Assembly (NCBI GenBank): GCA_005784505.1
Contig: VCAZ01000021.1
Location: 3,475,308-3,539,307, forward strand
Length of the DNA: 64,000 nt
Reading direction: 5' to 3'
Origin: Bagarius yarrelli
Taxonomy: Eukaryota; Chordata; Actinopteri; Siluriformes; Sisoridae
Under the pieces are notes generated by a model. That model saw only the letters and a list, made by a program, of their open reading frames with translations. It had not been told where the DNA came from and searched no databases. The position numbers were made by a program, and so were the translations under genes. Positions 33,911-47,300 of the stretch are shown in pieces; positions within the stretch are counted from its first letter, which is position 1; each line of letters starts with the position of its first letter.

Positions 33911-35530
33911 GAGTAGGAAATAAGTACTAAAGATCAGTATGCTAAAAAAAATGTAAGAATAATATTGACGTTTAGTAGTTTGTTTAATGAAAGCATTTCT
34001 CACCTTTTCCTATTTTTTCTTTTACATTCTGTATTGTTTATTTAACTCGTTTTTTTAAATCATTGCTATTTATTTGATTGCTTATTATTTTTTATATTGC
34101 TATCATTACTTTAATTGGCTCTGTATTGTACGTTGGTAGTGAAACGGAATTTTAAATAATAAATAAATAACTGGCTGTAATAAATTGGGGTTCGGTAAGA
34201 TCAGTTTCAGGACCAGTTGAACTGCGTGCTTGGGCGGCTTTTAGATTTAATTCCAAACGCTGTTATTTTATTAGTGTTTTTTTTTTTTAAATAAGGGTAT
34301 ACTTTATTTAAAGAAATATTAATAATTTGACCAAACCTTGTTTGGTCCTTTGTGCTGAAAACAAGCAACCAACTAACAGATAATACAGCAAGTTTGGTAG
34401 TACAATATATCCGTTTATTATCGTTAGTATTATTTGTTTGTTTTTTGTTTTTTTTTCATTTAATAATTTGTAGTGTGTGCATTTTAATTTTTGAAGTTTG
34501 TAAGGAGTTAGCTTTAGGTTTCAATAATGCTTTTGGGGTTTGCGTTGAACAGATGATAGTTTAAAAATAATGTTTTCATGTTTTTATAATTTACACATTG
34601 CATGTATGATTTCAAATAACCTTGATGCTTATATCTTTAGGCCTTTCTATTTTACACAGTCCAGCTGACATCATTGTTTACAGCTTTAACAGGTAAAATT
34701 CATAATGCTTCAGTTTAAAATCATCACTAGTCTTGCTAATAACTTGTTAATCACCAGAATGATTCGTAAAAAATAGAACTGTGTTTCAACCTAACGCTGT
34801 ACCGCACCAGCCATCTGTTCTGATAGAGACCCCTCTTATCTGTTAAACACATATCAACTCGTACAGCGGTCCATGATAAATTACACCCTAATGTCTGAGC
34901 CAAAACCCTGAGAGCAAACGCTGGTGTCGGTTAAGAAAAAGGCCTGTCCTTCTACCACTAAAAGTTCGCCAGACTCAAGTTTCACACGACTATATTTATC
35001 CAAACAACCACAGACTGGCAATATTAGGCTGACCATGACCATGCCTTGTGGCTTACATTTGTATATTAAATAGTTTTCAGTTTTTCTTTAATAAAAAAAT
35101 AAATAAAACAATAAACTTAATTAATTCCTAAAATTTGCAGATACTTTATAATCGGTTATGCAGAACACAATTAATTTTTTTTTTTTTACGTTTTTTTCTA
35201 TTTTATTTTAAATAATTACTAAGAATATGCACATATGCTAAAAACTGTAATCTTTGAATTTAGACGTCAATGCGCATGTCGAAAATGAGGAATCTTGGCG
35301 TGCGTAACACATAATACGTAATGTTTTGAGGAATACGATTTTGTCGTATCTTTCCGCACCCAAGTAGCGGAACCCATATGGAGAAATAAACTGGGGGATA
35401 CAAAACATATCTATAAAGACGGCTTCAATTCAACTTGTAAAAACGTGTGGAAATTGAACACAAACAACAGTTTGCGCGTGTTTTATTACGATATCGATCG
35501 ATAGAACGCAATAGGTTTAATTTTTTTTTG
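33910..35530. other. Spacer between ybx2 and eif5a (head to head)
   Basis: AT-rich DNA with T-runs and A-runs. No exon, known repeat or structured element was recognised. Confidence 0.6.
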
Positions 35531-35954
35531 CTAATGGATCAACCGGCCACGAGGCAAAGCGCGCAATTGCACGCCCCGCCCGGTCTATAGAATTTAAAGA
35601 GCGAAGGGCGAGCGCGCACGCGCAGTGAAGAGGAAACGGCTGAGGTTCGTTTCATGGCTATGTGAGTCAAAAGAGCGCAAACGAGTAACGCCAGCGCGCT
35701 AGAGAGAGTTTGGGGCGCAAACTTGTGTCGGCTGCTAATCTGTGCGTGTGGCCTCGGACGTGCTGTCGGAAAAGGAGAGAGAGACTGAGAAAGAAACGCC
35801 TGGAATGACTGTAGCGTCCAAAGAGCTGATTTAAGTCAGAATAGGGGCAGTGCGCAGCCACGAACAGCGGAGATAAGCAAGCAAAGCGAGCGGTGAGAAA
35901 GTGAGTCGGTGGATTGTCCCGTAACGCCTTGGGTGAAAAAAACAACCTAAACTA
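35530..35954 (+). promoter_or_regulatory. eif5a: eif5a CpG-rich promoter and non-coding exon 1
   Basis: A sharp CpG-rich block begins near 35540. It has an NRF1-type motif, GCGCACGCGC (35614-35623), and a weak TATA-like TCTATAGAATTTAAAG upstream. A strong donor, ACTAG|GTGAGT, at 35954/35955 fits a 5' UTR exon spliced to the acceptor CTTTAG at 37211-37216, eight bases before the eif5a ATG. The intron would be about 1.26 kb and is itself GC-rich at its start. Confidence 0.55.
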
Positions 35955-37224
35955 GGTGAGTTAAAGCTGTAAATTAACAGACACATGGCGCGGTCTGTCT
36001 TTTAAAAAGTCTGCGCCTTTCAAACATGCACTCGTTCACAGCTACGATTTCTTTCATTTTGCACCCTGAACTTGATCCGTTTTTACACTACGAACTTCAG
36101 ACAAAGCGGGTTTCTTACTGGGCCCAATGGCTCGTGCTTGCGCTCATTTTACCGGGGTGGGAAATGGGATGACGACGACAAAAAAAAAAATTAGGCCGCA
36201 ACTTTTACTTTGTGGAAATGTAAAAATTGATCCAAGCATATCGAGTCGTGTTACATTGTAAGCCCGTGATAAAAAAAATGGATCCGATAACTGGGATCAT
36301 AACGCAAACTCACGGTTGGTCGCGGATTAGTGTAACCGCCGCCGTTCAGGCAAAACCTCGTGTTAGCTTTCATAGGCGTTTACCAGGCTAAATTGAGCGC
36401 TAACATTTTAGCTCGCTACTCCGCCGGGTTTGCATATGAGAATCCGCGGTGATTTTTGGACCTCAATGGAACTCGAGTGGGACGTACTATAGGCAGCAGT
36501 GACAGAAAAAAAAACCCAACGCTTAGTTAAAGCTGCTTTGTCTCGGTGTGCAGCTCCATCGGGCCTGTTCGGTCTCTCCAACTCTAGCTAGCATGTTAGC
36601 ATGCCGGCGCGGGCAGATTACCTCCGCGTTATAGAAACGGAAATTGCCACCGGTTTTGTTGGTGGCCGAAATGTCAAACTATCATATTCAATCTGATAAA
36701 AAATTAAAACGGCTGACACGCGTGCAGACATGCTAACAAGCTGTTTTACGCCGACACGCTGATGGCATGGAGACAGCATGACTTGACGTTTGGGCCCTTC
36801 CACGTGACACACACCGCCATTGCAGACGTTTTTTACTTTATTACTACCTACTAATAAATCAAAGATTATAGATTATTAAAACTGTGTTAATTAGCTAAAT
36901 TTTCCGAACAGTAGTTGTGCAGCAGTATGGCTAACAGGTGCATGTGTTTCTTAATTTAGCACCGCTGTTTAAGATGGCAAGATGCAACACTTTTACATTT
37001 CATACAAAGTAACGTTTAAAAGTAACATAACTTATAATTTGTTTAATACATATTTTTTGTTAATAAAGCAAGAAAAAAAAGCCTTAAAGCCTGACTTTTT
37101 ATCAACTTTTTTTTTGACTGAAGTTGTCCCGCATGACGATGGACATCAGCTTCCTGACGGCAGTGGAAATGAAATACTGTAGTTTAATGTTTTAAATTGT
37201 TCTTTACTGCCTTTAGGATACAAA

Positions 37225-38018
37225 ATGGCAGATGCTGATTTGGACTTCACAACAGGTGATGCTGGGGCTTCCACCACCTACCCCATGCAATGTTCCGCTC
37301 TGCGCAAGAACGGCTTTGTGTTGCTGAAGGGGCGACCATGCAAGATTGTGGAGATGTCAACTTCCAAAACTGGCAAACATGGACACGCAAAGGTGACTGG
37401 ACATAACACACAAAAAAAACTAGAATAGTTGTTAGAAATACTTATCCTCTTGCTATTCATGTAGTCTTATGCCTCAAGGTTTGAAATTGCGTTCTTTATT
37501 TGTGGAATTTTTACAGGTCCACATGGTTGGTATTGACATCTTCACTGGCAAAAAATATGAAGATATCTGTCCCTCAACTCACAATATGGATGTCCCCAAC
37601 ATCAAGAGAATGGACTACAGGTAACACCGTTTTAGAAGAACCAGTAAAATAATTTAGTATTTTGAATTGAATTGTACATGTTTTATGTCTGTATTCTAAC
37701 TGTATCTCAAATTTTAATCTCATTCCTGTCCACAGTTGATTGGCATCACAGATGGCTACCTGTCTCTGCTCCAGGACAGCGGTGAGGTTAGAGAAGACTT
37801 GAAAATGCCAGAGGGAGACCTGGGTAAAGAGATCGAGAGCAAGTTTGATGCTGGAGAGGAGATCCTGGTAAATGTCACTCGATCAACCTCGCACGTCTTT
37901 TGTAGAAAAGTTGTAGAAAGGTGGACTCATTTCTTTCCTTATTTTTTTTTTCCAGATCAGTGTCCTGTCTGCAATGAACGAGGAGGCTGCAGTGGCCATT
38001 AAAGCCATGACTAAATAA
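37225..38018 (+). CDS. eif5a: eif5a, translation factor eIF5A (one-base frame break)
   Basis: Translation factor that rescues stalled ribosomes (polyproline) and aids termination; active only after hypusine is formed on one lysine. Exons: 37225-37392, 37517-37620, 37736-37867, 37956-38018. The hypusine loop TSKTGKHGHAK is intact (modified Lys51; human Lys50, because the N-terminus has one extra residue). Also seen: MQCSALRKNGFVLLKGRPCK, YEDICPSTHNMDVPNIKR, LIGITDGYLSLLQDSGEVRE and a C-terminal EEAAVAIKAM. As given, exon 2 ends GAC TAC AG|GTAACA. All relatives have a Gln here (TAC CAG), so one C is missing beside 37618 and the reading frame breaks at that junction. Everything else is intact, including four splice-compatible exons, so an assembly error is likelier than a pseudogene. 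Position beside gps2 supports eif5a rather than eif5a2. Confidence 0.93.
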
Positions 38019-38029
38019 AAACGCAGCAG

Positions 38030-38875
38030 GTACACGGCGCGCTCGTGTTTGTGTATGCATGCTCGCCTGCTTGAGAGGAATTGTACTATGCTAGTGTGCC
38101 AACAGCAAAGCACTAATTCAAATGTTTACGTATATTCCAGCAATTAAAGAATTTTTTTTTCGGTCAAATTATCCATGTGGTGATCTCAATAAAATATACT
38201 ATCTAGTTCAAAAAAAATCTTCAGTGTGTTCAATTGACTGTGTATTCTGGGGACTGATTTCTTTACAACACAAAAACAGGATGATGGTTTGCTCTTTGCA
38301 CACTGGTGCTTGCATGCCCACACTATAGTAACTGATAATAAAGGTAACGTGCTTCGGTGGCATTTTGTTCATCCTAACTGATGTAATGAACAAACTGCAC
38401 ATAGGATTTTTTTTTTTATGTTCTTTACTAGTTTTATTACAGTAGTTTGTATAGCGAGTTGATTGTTAATATTCAAGTCTCAAAAGGCTGCTGATGTACA
38501 GAAGCTGTTAACTCCTAACCTGTGGTGTTTTTGTGAGTATTCTAAAGATACTGTAGTCACAGCAAGTGTGTGCTCGTTTTGTTTAACCACCTGCTAAATG
38601 CTTTCCTAATCCCAATCTGATCTAATAGAATTTGAACAAAATGTCAAGTTAAGTTGGATTTTAAAATTTAGCTTCAACTTTTGAATAAAGTTTTTGGTTA
38701 TTCATGCTCTCCATGTTCCCCTTCTTTCCCTGTGATCTTTTTAATTGTAAAATTTCCCCTTTTATATAGATTTTCTCTTTATTTCAGTGGTACTCATACC
38801 CTTTACTTTCCATTCTGACTTGTCTCGTTACTCCTGCCTGTTCTTCCCCTGCCTACCTTTCTCACTGTCTCTCAG
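38030..38875 (+). other. eif5a: Possible 3' UTR intron of eif5a
   Basis: Just after the stop lies a donor CAG|GTACAC (38029/38030). A pyrimidine-rich acceptor, TCTCTCAG, ends at 38875. Downstream AATAAA-type signals exist, one inside the candidate intron (38684-38689), so an unspliced shorter 3' UTR is an alternative. Confidence 0.35.
38684..38689 (+). terminator. eif5a: Candidate eif5a polyadenylation signal
   Basis: AATAAA in TTTTGAATAAAGTTTTTGG, about 670 bases after the stop. Use of this site would exclude the 3' UTR intron proposed at 38030-38875. Confidence 0.35.
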
Positions 38876-38879
38876 GTAT

Positions 38880-40960
38880 TAGCAAGATGCACTGGACCTG
38901 GACAGAAGGAGAGAATTATGCCTCAGCAATGCTATTCCCCCTGTTTTTTTATTTTTTCTTCCAGTTTATTTTTTTTTGTCTCCCTTGATTTATGTACTTG
39001 GCCTGTATTTGGGTTGGACAATTAGAAGACAAAAAAGAAATAATTGGAAATGGTTGCCAATGGACAAATATCTGTAAATACACTGCATATACATTGATCA
39101 ATATTTTGAATGTATATATTAGAGGAAGGAAAAAGCAGAAGGATACAAGCTCTTTGGTTTGGGAGTTGTAAAGGTGTATCGTATGTATACGAACATGTCT
39201 TATTTTGTCTCTGGCTTTTTTTGCTCCCCTATTTCCTTTAGGAATATTTCCATTTGTCCTGTTTCCTACCCTGTTGCTATTCTAAATTGGGCTGTTAAGT
39301 AAATGCACAGGCCAGTTCAACTACAGGTACTGTGCTTTTTAAAAAAAAAAAAAAAGCATAAAAGAATTCGGGTTGGTCTTTTCTCCCTTCGCACACACTG
39401 TCTTCTGATGGTGAAAATACAGAAGCTGGAGAAGCCTTCCTGATCTTGAGTAAGCAATTATATTTAGGATAATAAACATGTCCTGTTTACACAAATTATT
39501 TTTAAAGTTAAAGGTAAATATCAGTTATGTAGGGTACTGAATTCACCAAATGTTAAGTGTAGTCTCAAAATTGTGTACAAATAGTCCTTAGTGGGGGAGA
39601 GCGTACTGTTCCATTGTGTAAAAACTGCAGGGGGAAATAAGCAGGCAATGAGTTTGTTCTCAGGCTAAGAGATGATCCTGTTGTTCTCTTGCCACCGTTT
39701 CAAAGAGTTTTTTTTTTTCTTTAATAATAAATTGAATCTGGTCCGTATGAGTTTAGCTTCCTGCTGGCTCGTATCTGAAGATTTAGTGTTACGACAAGTT
39801 CTTTATTTCATATTACCTAAGCAAAACTTTTGTTTGTACCCTGACTGTGATAAACAGCTGTATTAAACCAAGAGATTCTCATACCCTATTAAAATGAGCA
39901 CCTAAATGTTGCCTTTTGTTTTCAGTCTCTGAAAAATCATTCGTTATTACGCCAATTGTATGCTAACATTGTAAAGAATGATGGAACTCATAATAAACAC
40001 AAGCAAAATATTTGTATTAACGTGAATAAAAACGCTATTCAAACCTCATGAAAATAAGTAGACTGGAATAATAATCTTAGCTCTAAAGACATAAAATGTG
40101 GTGTTCTTTCTGGTGCTTTTACGAAGAATATTTCGATGTCAGAAAAGAAAAGTTGTCCTAGTTAAGATAGAAGACCTGAAAGTATTAACTGCTGTTATAC
40201 CTGCAAGCTTAGAAATGTGAAAGTGGGAAAACAGTCATTTATGTAATAATGGTTTTGTTTGTCTCTGTTTGCAATCGACTATTTAAAATAATTAAATATT
40301 CTATATCACATTTACAGCTAAAATATTTTGGTGAGTTCTATTATACTACGTTTACACTTGGCTAACTTTAGTTACACTGAACATTAACTTTTTTATAGAA
40401 TGGGAAGATTCCCCATAAGTCCTGAGGGCATCATTAGTGGGGGAAGGAGGTAGGAATTCCAGGCAGTGTAGTTAATATTTTTATAAATCTGTTCATCTTT
40501 ATTCCTATTCACATGTCGGTTGGGTGGTGTTACTTATCATTAGCATACACTGACATAAAACTGCAAAATAAAACAATTAAACTAACTGGAAAATCCGCTG
40601 GCAGTGAAGTATTGTGTCAAAATGATTGAATTATTGTAATCATAGTTCAGTCTGACTCCAAAGTAACTGGTCCATGATACTAAATGTTTACTAGAGAATA
40701 TGTGCTATTTCTAAAATGTATTTATAATTGATATTCCGGCTCCAAGGTAAGACTTCAGTCGAATAATTTACAAACAGGCTAGATATAATTGAAAAAACAA
40801 TTCCAAACAAATCAAGAGATAACACCATTTTAGCTTTAACAAGAATCTGGAAATGTTGTGCATGTAGAAATCCCTTCTTATCTATGCATTTTAATATCCA
40901 GAGCAGTCTGCAATGAATCATTAATAAGAGAAGAGTCGTTTTAACACCAAAGAGGTCTCC
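38880..40960. other. eif5a 3' UTR / spacer before gps2
   Basis: No coding sequence or known repeat was recognised. The first part (to about 39500) may be eif5a 3' UTR. An A-run lies near 39343 and a T-run near 39708. Confidence 0.5.
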
Positions 40961-40970
40961 TTTATTTTTT

Positions 40971-40976
40971 TTTCAG
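40971..40976 (-). terminator. gps2: gps2 polyadenylation signal (candidate)
   Basis: TTTATT on the plus strand (AATAAA on the minus strand), about 400 bases after the gps2 stop codon. Confidence 0.5.
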
Positions 40977-41373
40977 GGTCACAAACAACAAATCAAATTT
41001 CGTCATTGTCAAAATGAAACAACTGCAACTACTACAAGGATAAATCGCTTTCTTTGTCTCCGATCTAATATGCAACAGTTATGTAAAAATGAATGTTCAC
41101 ATGTATGTATGTATTGAATCTGAGCAATGATGACAACAGATGCATTTATTATACAAAAGAAAAGGCAAATAAGCAATATACTGAAATGGAATCTTTTCTT
41201 TGAGCCACGTTTTTAAACAGATGCCACAAAATATCTGAATGAAAAGTGTATTTACATTATGAAACAATCCAAAGCTGATCTGTACAGTTCTTTAAGCTTT
41301 AACCCAGTGTGATGGTCAGTTTGGTTATTAGCCACACACTAAGTTTTTTTCTGCTTAATTGGTTTGCTTTTGG

Positions 41374-44300
41374 TTACTTGCTATGGTGATAGAATCTTTG
41401 GCCAGGTTGTGGGTGGGAGAGGAAAGTGTGACGAGGAGCTGGCTGAGGAGAGCTCTGAAATGGTGCCTGTGAAATACACACAGAAAGGTTAGTGTTGCTC
41501 ACCTTTGTGGAACGATTAAAGGGTGAATGACCCTTAAAAAAAAAAGAAACCCTAAACCAAGGGCCCTAACCCTTAACTGCTAATGTGCTAATTCTAGAAG
41601 TAGTTTTGGATAAATAAGTTTTAAAAGTGAATTTTTGGTTACACAACAAGCGTTTATTGGTTATGTACCCATTTTCGTTACTTTTATTTGCATCACGTAT
41701 ATTCTAAACAAAACGTACACAAGCACAGTGTCTGCTGTTGCATTCATACAACTACGTTATTATTAATGTACATTAAACGGCCCAGTTTAAGCAGTTAATT
41801 GTGATTTTTTTTTCTATTTACTTGATTATTTTAGATTTACATGATTCTTAATAATCAGGATTAAATTCAGTTGGATTAACTACACAAAACCTTTAAATCA
41901 ATTAAGTGTTTTTAAGTCTTATATCTGATCGCTAACAGATTTCCAGGTTAAATGTCATTCAAATTTAAAGCATTCCTTGGTCAGCTCACCTTTGCGGTAG
42001 GAATTTGAACAGCCAGTGACGGTGTAGGCAGCAGTCCTGCAGCATTTACATGTAGAGCCTGTGCATGAATGGGCCTCAGGGCACCCTGTAACACATTTTT
42101 ACAGCCTAATTCAAGTAGATATTTGATTAACGTTTACATTTTTAGTACGTATCAGACCGCCCTATTCAGAGTGACTTACATTTATCTCTTTTTTATAACC
42201 GAGCAATTAGGGGTTAAGGTCCTTGCTTAGGGGCCCAGCAGGGGTAACTTGGTGGTGCTGAGAATCAAACCAATTAGCAATTCAACACCTTAACCGCTAT
42301 GCTACCACTTCCCCGCGTGAAACAGGGTACAACAAAGTGACGTGTTTATGCAGCACCTACTGTGCTTGTTTTTGTAACTGCTTTTAAACTAAATCAATGT
42401 GTTGTAGTTAAAAACACCGTAACATATAAACAGAAGACATATGCATCATTGCACTGAAACGTCACATACGATACATGCTACTGCTTCATTTTTATTTAGC
42501 ATGAAAAACTGTTAGGTTGAATAGGTTTTTTTCTGCCATTAGTTAGAGTTTATGCAATGATTTAGTGCAAACAATATGCTAAGAGAACATGCCAATACGT
42601 GAGGATAAAAAAATGACAGGCTTCAGTGATTTTTACAGCTCTGAGTGTTGACACATTTTTAGTTCATGATCAGGGCTGTAGGAAACAAAAATCTATATGG
42701 ACAGTTTAGAACAAGCCACTGCTTGTCATGAGTATGTGAAGTTGGGTTAGCACAAAAGCAGCATTCTAGAACAAACCAGCAAACACGCAATGCAATTCTG
42801 TTAGAAAAAAAATTAATCTATCTATTTGGAAATTCTGCATGTAATACAAAGATTTCATGAACTTTCCAGGAGTTTACATCCTTTGGTGTAAATACGTTTT
42901 TAGGGATGCAATAAAATGATTTTACCGAATCAGTAAAGCCGGACTGCTGATTGGCATGTTCCAGCTGCTTCTGAAGTGGTATACTGGCACTGGGAAGGAA
43001 TCCTAGGAGGGTTAAAAGGGTAAAATAAAAGAGAACAGTGAACAAAGCAAAAACATTAGATTAACAATCAACAAAAAACACTTGGCAAAAAATGTGTTAT
43101 AATTGTTTTTACCCGGCTGAGAAGCAAAGTGGCTGTGAACAGCGTATCCCTGGGGCTGATGGGGCAGATACGGCATGGTTTGGAATGCTGAAGCACCTTT
43201 GAAGAGAGTAACAGTGAAATATCTATAGTGAGCAGTGGGTCTGTGGGTGGAAACCTGTGGATCAAGGTAAGTGAGGTGTGAAGGAACATTATATGAGGTC
43301 TACAATTGTGCTGAGCAGAAATGTGTATAAGAAAATACAACATGGATAACCTTCAGGCAGCCAGAGAAAATAAAATAAAATAGAATTGTATCCGTTATCC
43401 CTCATCAGGGAAAAATCTGAATCTGTGGCTACAATTTGCTGGCGTTTACTAAAAGTTGACAAAGAAAATAATCATCAACAACAGCATGAATTAAGATTAA
43501 GTTGGTAATTCAGGCTGGTTGAGGTGGTGGGATGGTTTGGGAATTTTTTGGAACACCTACACATCTTATAGCCAAGTTAGTGGTTAAACCAAGAGAGAAC
43601 ATTACATTGTTACTGTAACAGCACAAAAGGTAGCATGGATCAGAGAATGTTTGGCAAGAGTTATAACATACCCAACAGTAGAGTGCAAGGAAATCTGAAG
43701 TGCTGCTGAATTGCTTTTGTTGCAGTACTGGTACCATTTGCTATTTTAAATAGTACTAGACATACCTGAAACACTGCTAAATACTTAAAGCTGCCATGGC
43801 ATTGGACTATAATTGCTGTTTTTCGCCCGTGTCTCCATAGTAAACTGCGGATAATGACAAACTTAAATTTTTTTGAAAACATAAATTTTCAGGCTAATGA
43901 ATTGCAGTTTTTTGACCATTTAATTAAGAGAGAAAGTGATGTAGATTTGCACTGGCTGGTGTTACCCAGGTAACGAGGGGTTCCCTTTCGAGTCTGGTTT
44001 CTATCAAAGTTTGATCTTCGTTTTGTCTCCCAGAGTTTTTTCTTAGTTGTAACATTTACAGGCCAAACTTTAAGAGCAATGTCCATTATTAAAAGTGCCA
44101 TAAAGCTCAAACTGAACGGAATACAAAGCTAAAGAATGCATTCTTCCTATTCATTGATCTGTTTAGGGATAAAAATGTCCCAGTTTAAGACCAGATTTCA
44201 CTTTGGGCGCATTTCTACCTACCAGCTCTGATCTGCGTTCCTGAGAAGCTGATGGGGACGGATGCAGCAGGGCCGTAAGTGGAGGGGTGCTGAGTCTGCG

Positions 44301-47300
44301 TGACTGCATATGCCTCGTGAACTGCAGGACTGGCTGAAAACTGCGCATGCTCATTGGAGCCTGGAGTAAAAGACGGCTGACCAGGGAAGTGACGGCCCTA
44401 ATTAACACAAATCATGATCAGGAAAAAAAAGACGAGTACAGAGCAGAAATCAGCACAATGATTTTTCGCAGGGAAAACAATAAATAAAAAAAATGGACTC
44501 ACAGGGATGCCAGGCGCCTGAAATAACTGTTTACCACGTTCTGGCAACAGACCTCCAGTCCTGTGACTTACAGGACTGCCTGAAAAATAGACACACATAC
44601 ACAATGTAAAGAAAAAGGCTACACCAAAAAGCTATGAAAGGTTACATCAAAAGCTATGAAATTTCTCAGGGGTCAATATCAGAGTATGTACGAGTATACA
44701 GTTTTTACAGTGATCGTTTTTTAAAAACCCCTCCATCTTTTCAAACCCTGATACACATTGAGATGTTTTGAAACCCACCTTGCAGGCTGAGCAAGTGTTG
44801 TCCTGAGTGCAGCGGTATAGTGGGTTGGTAACTGGCTGAAGTCAAGGTTGTGATATCACTGGTTAAATAAAAAACAGTGAAAAAGAAAAAAAAAATTACT
44901 TGTGACTCGAGTAAACAAATACAAATGTAGGATTAGTGAGCATGCACAGAATTAGCCATACAGACACCTTTGTTCCTTCCTTCTGCGCTTTTCCTCTTCA
45001 TGGAGGACTTTTTTAAGCTGCAGAAAAAGCTGATGTTTCTCCTCCTGCAAACCCTGCAGTTTTTCCCCCATTTTCTGAACCTGAAGAACATCAAAAGGGA
45101 CATCAGAATACATACAGAATACAAAAAGCAGCTTTTTGGCTAATCAAACTTGTGTATTTTGCTTAAGCAACACTTCAAAATCTGACAAGCATACACAGAG
45201 AGAAAAAAGGAGCTTGATATTTATATTGGCTCTTTATGGGAATTTTTAGTCTATGAAAATAATTAGTTAAAGCTGCTAGATGCAAGATTGTTTAAGAAAA
45301 GAAAACACAAAACTACTAGTGGAAAAACATTCGGTCATTTTGGTTGCATTGGACTTTTGCTCTTCTACAACCTGGGGGCGAGATCTGAAATCTAAAGCCC
45401 CACAAACATATTTTTCTTCTTATAGCATAGGATCCCAAGTTTTTTTTTACATTTGAAATGGTTTCAACGAGAGTAAATGCAATTTTTTTGGCTTGGTGAT
45501 TATACTTTAATAATAAACTTTATAGTTTATTAATTTATCCTGAGTAGTAAGCCTGATACCCACCTCCGTGAAGTTGGCACCTCATTAAAAGAAATATTCA
45601 CCAAAACTATGCAATTTGTTTGTGCGACATTTGTGTTGATTTGTGCCACAAAAACAAACGTTACTGCTGGTTTGGTTTTTAAGATATTAAATATAATTTT
45701 TTTGACCGTTTAACATCACTCTCCACCCCATGTTGCCCAAATCGATTCAACCCACCGCAGTTTGTTTGTGCCGTTAAAAAAAAAAACTGTATATAACCAA
45801 AGTATTTCTGGGAGCTGTGATGTCACTCTTCACCCTAGTTCGTCTAAACCGCACAAAACCAGTGTCATTTGGTGTTTGTGCTCAATATGTGCTGGTTTGT
45901 GCTGTTGAAATAACCGTAAAATATATTTCTCCATCTCAGAAAAAACAAACATTTCATGAAAGTGACGTCAACCTCCACCCCATGCAGTCTTAATCACTCC
46001 AAACTATTCTTTTGTGCTTGATTTGTGCTTAAAAAATAACTGTTTTAAGTCTCAATCCAAGTGCCAAATTTGAGGTCAGAGCGACGTACGAAGTGTTTTG
46101 AGTCTCATCATTAAACAGCTCAACACTGATACGCTAGATCACAAAACAATAGAAAATGAGTGATTTTTTAATTTGTTTTTTAGATTTTAAATGTCAAATG
46201 CTAGCTATTTGAGCAGTGGGTATTCAATTGTCTCTTGAAGACAGCCAGTGACTGCTGTTTTGATGTTAATGGGAAATTCATTCTACTATCTCGGTGCTAG
46301 AACAAAGAAAAGACTTGTGAGTCTGAGGAAGTGTGGCGCAATGCCGGAGTGATGAGGTCAATGAATACACTACAGGTCAATGAATAGTGTATATTCCTGA
46401 TACTCACAGCTTCAGGTTGGACTGTACATGTTTAAATGCAAATGAAATGGTGCTGAACTTCAAAAATAAAAATAAAATACACTTCTACAGCCTTTATTAA
46501 CCTCTGTGTGTAAAGTGTAACCAATTCATATCAATCCAGTCACACGAAGGCCAGAAGACTGAATTTCCAAAAATGTGTATTGCAGTAGTAGTTTTTGCTT
46601 CTACTGTGGAGCACTTGATTTTCTAATCAAAAGAAAAAAATATGTTGTGCAGTGAATAAAAAAAACAAACATTTTTAACAGATATTTGCTGATAACTGTT
46701 AGATTCACCAAAAGTGATTAATGGGTCAACCTCTACATTTGAAAGACGACCCCATTCAGTACGACATTTTTATGTCATTTATACAACTAAGCAATTGGGG
46801 AGAGGGATTTGCTTTGGCTCCCAACAGCGGCAACTTGTTGATACTGCACAATCGTTCGGTTAGCAGTCCAACACCTTAACCACTGATCTACCATACATTT
46901 ATAAACCCTGCTCATATTGTTTTATTTTCAGTGTCATAATTACATAAATAAATACAGAATGTGTCTACTTTTGTAAATGCTGTAAAAGCTATGTTAATCC
47001 TGTTTTATCCAACGTTTAAGTACATTAAATACAAGATCTTCCTTCTGTTTTAGTTAAAACTGCTATTTTTCACTCTTACACTGTCTGCCACTTTGGAATC
47101 AGACTTCTTTTATAACACATAATAATGATTTAAGATGATGTTAAAGCACAGACTATAATTTACTATTACAGGATCGTCAGGAACAATCACAGCCCTGGAA
47201 CCTAATAATACAAAGCATTTTAACAGTTTAACATTTAACAGTAATTCAACAATCAGGTTTCATTTAATTAAATAATTATGTTGTGTAAACGTGATGGTAA

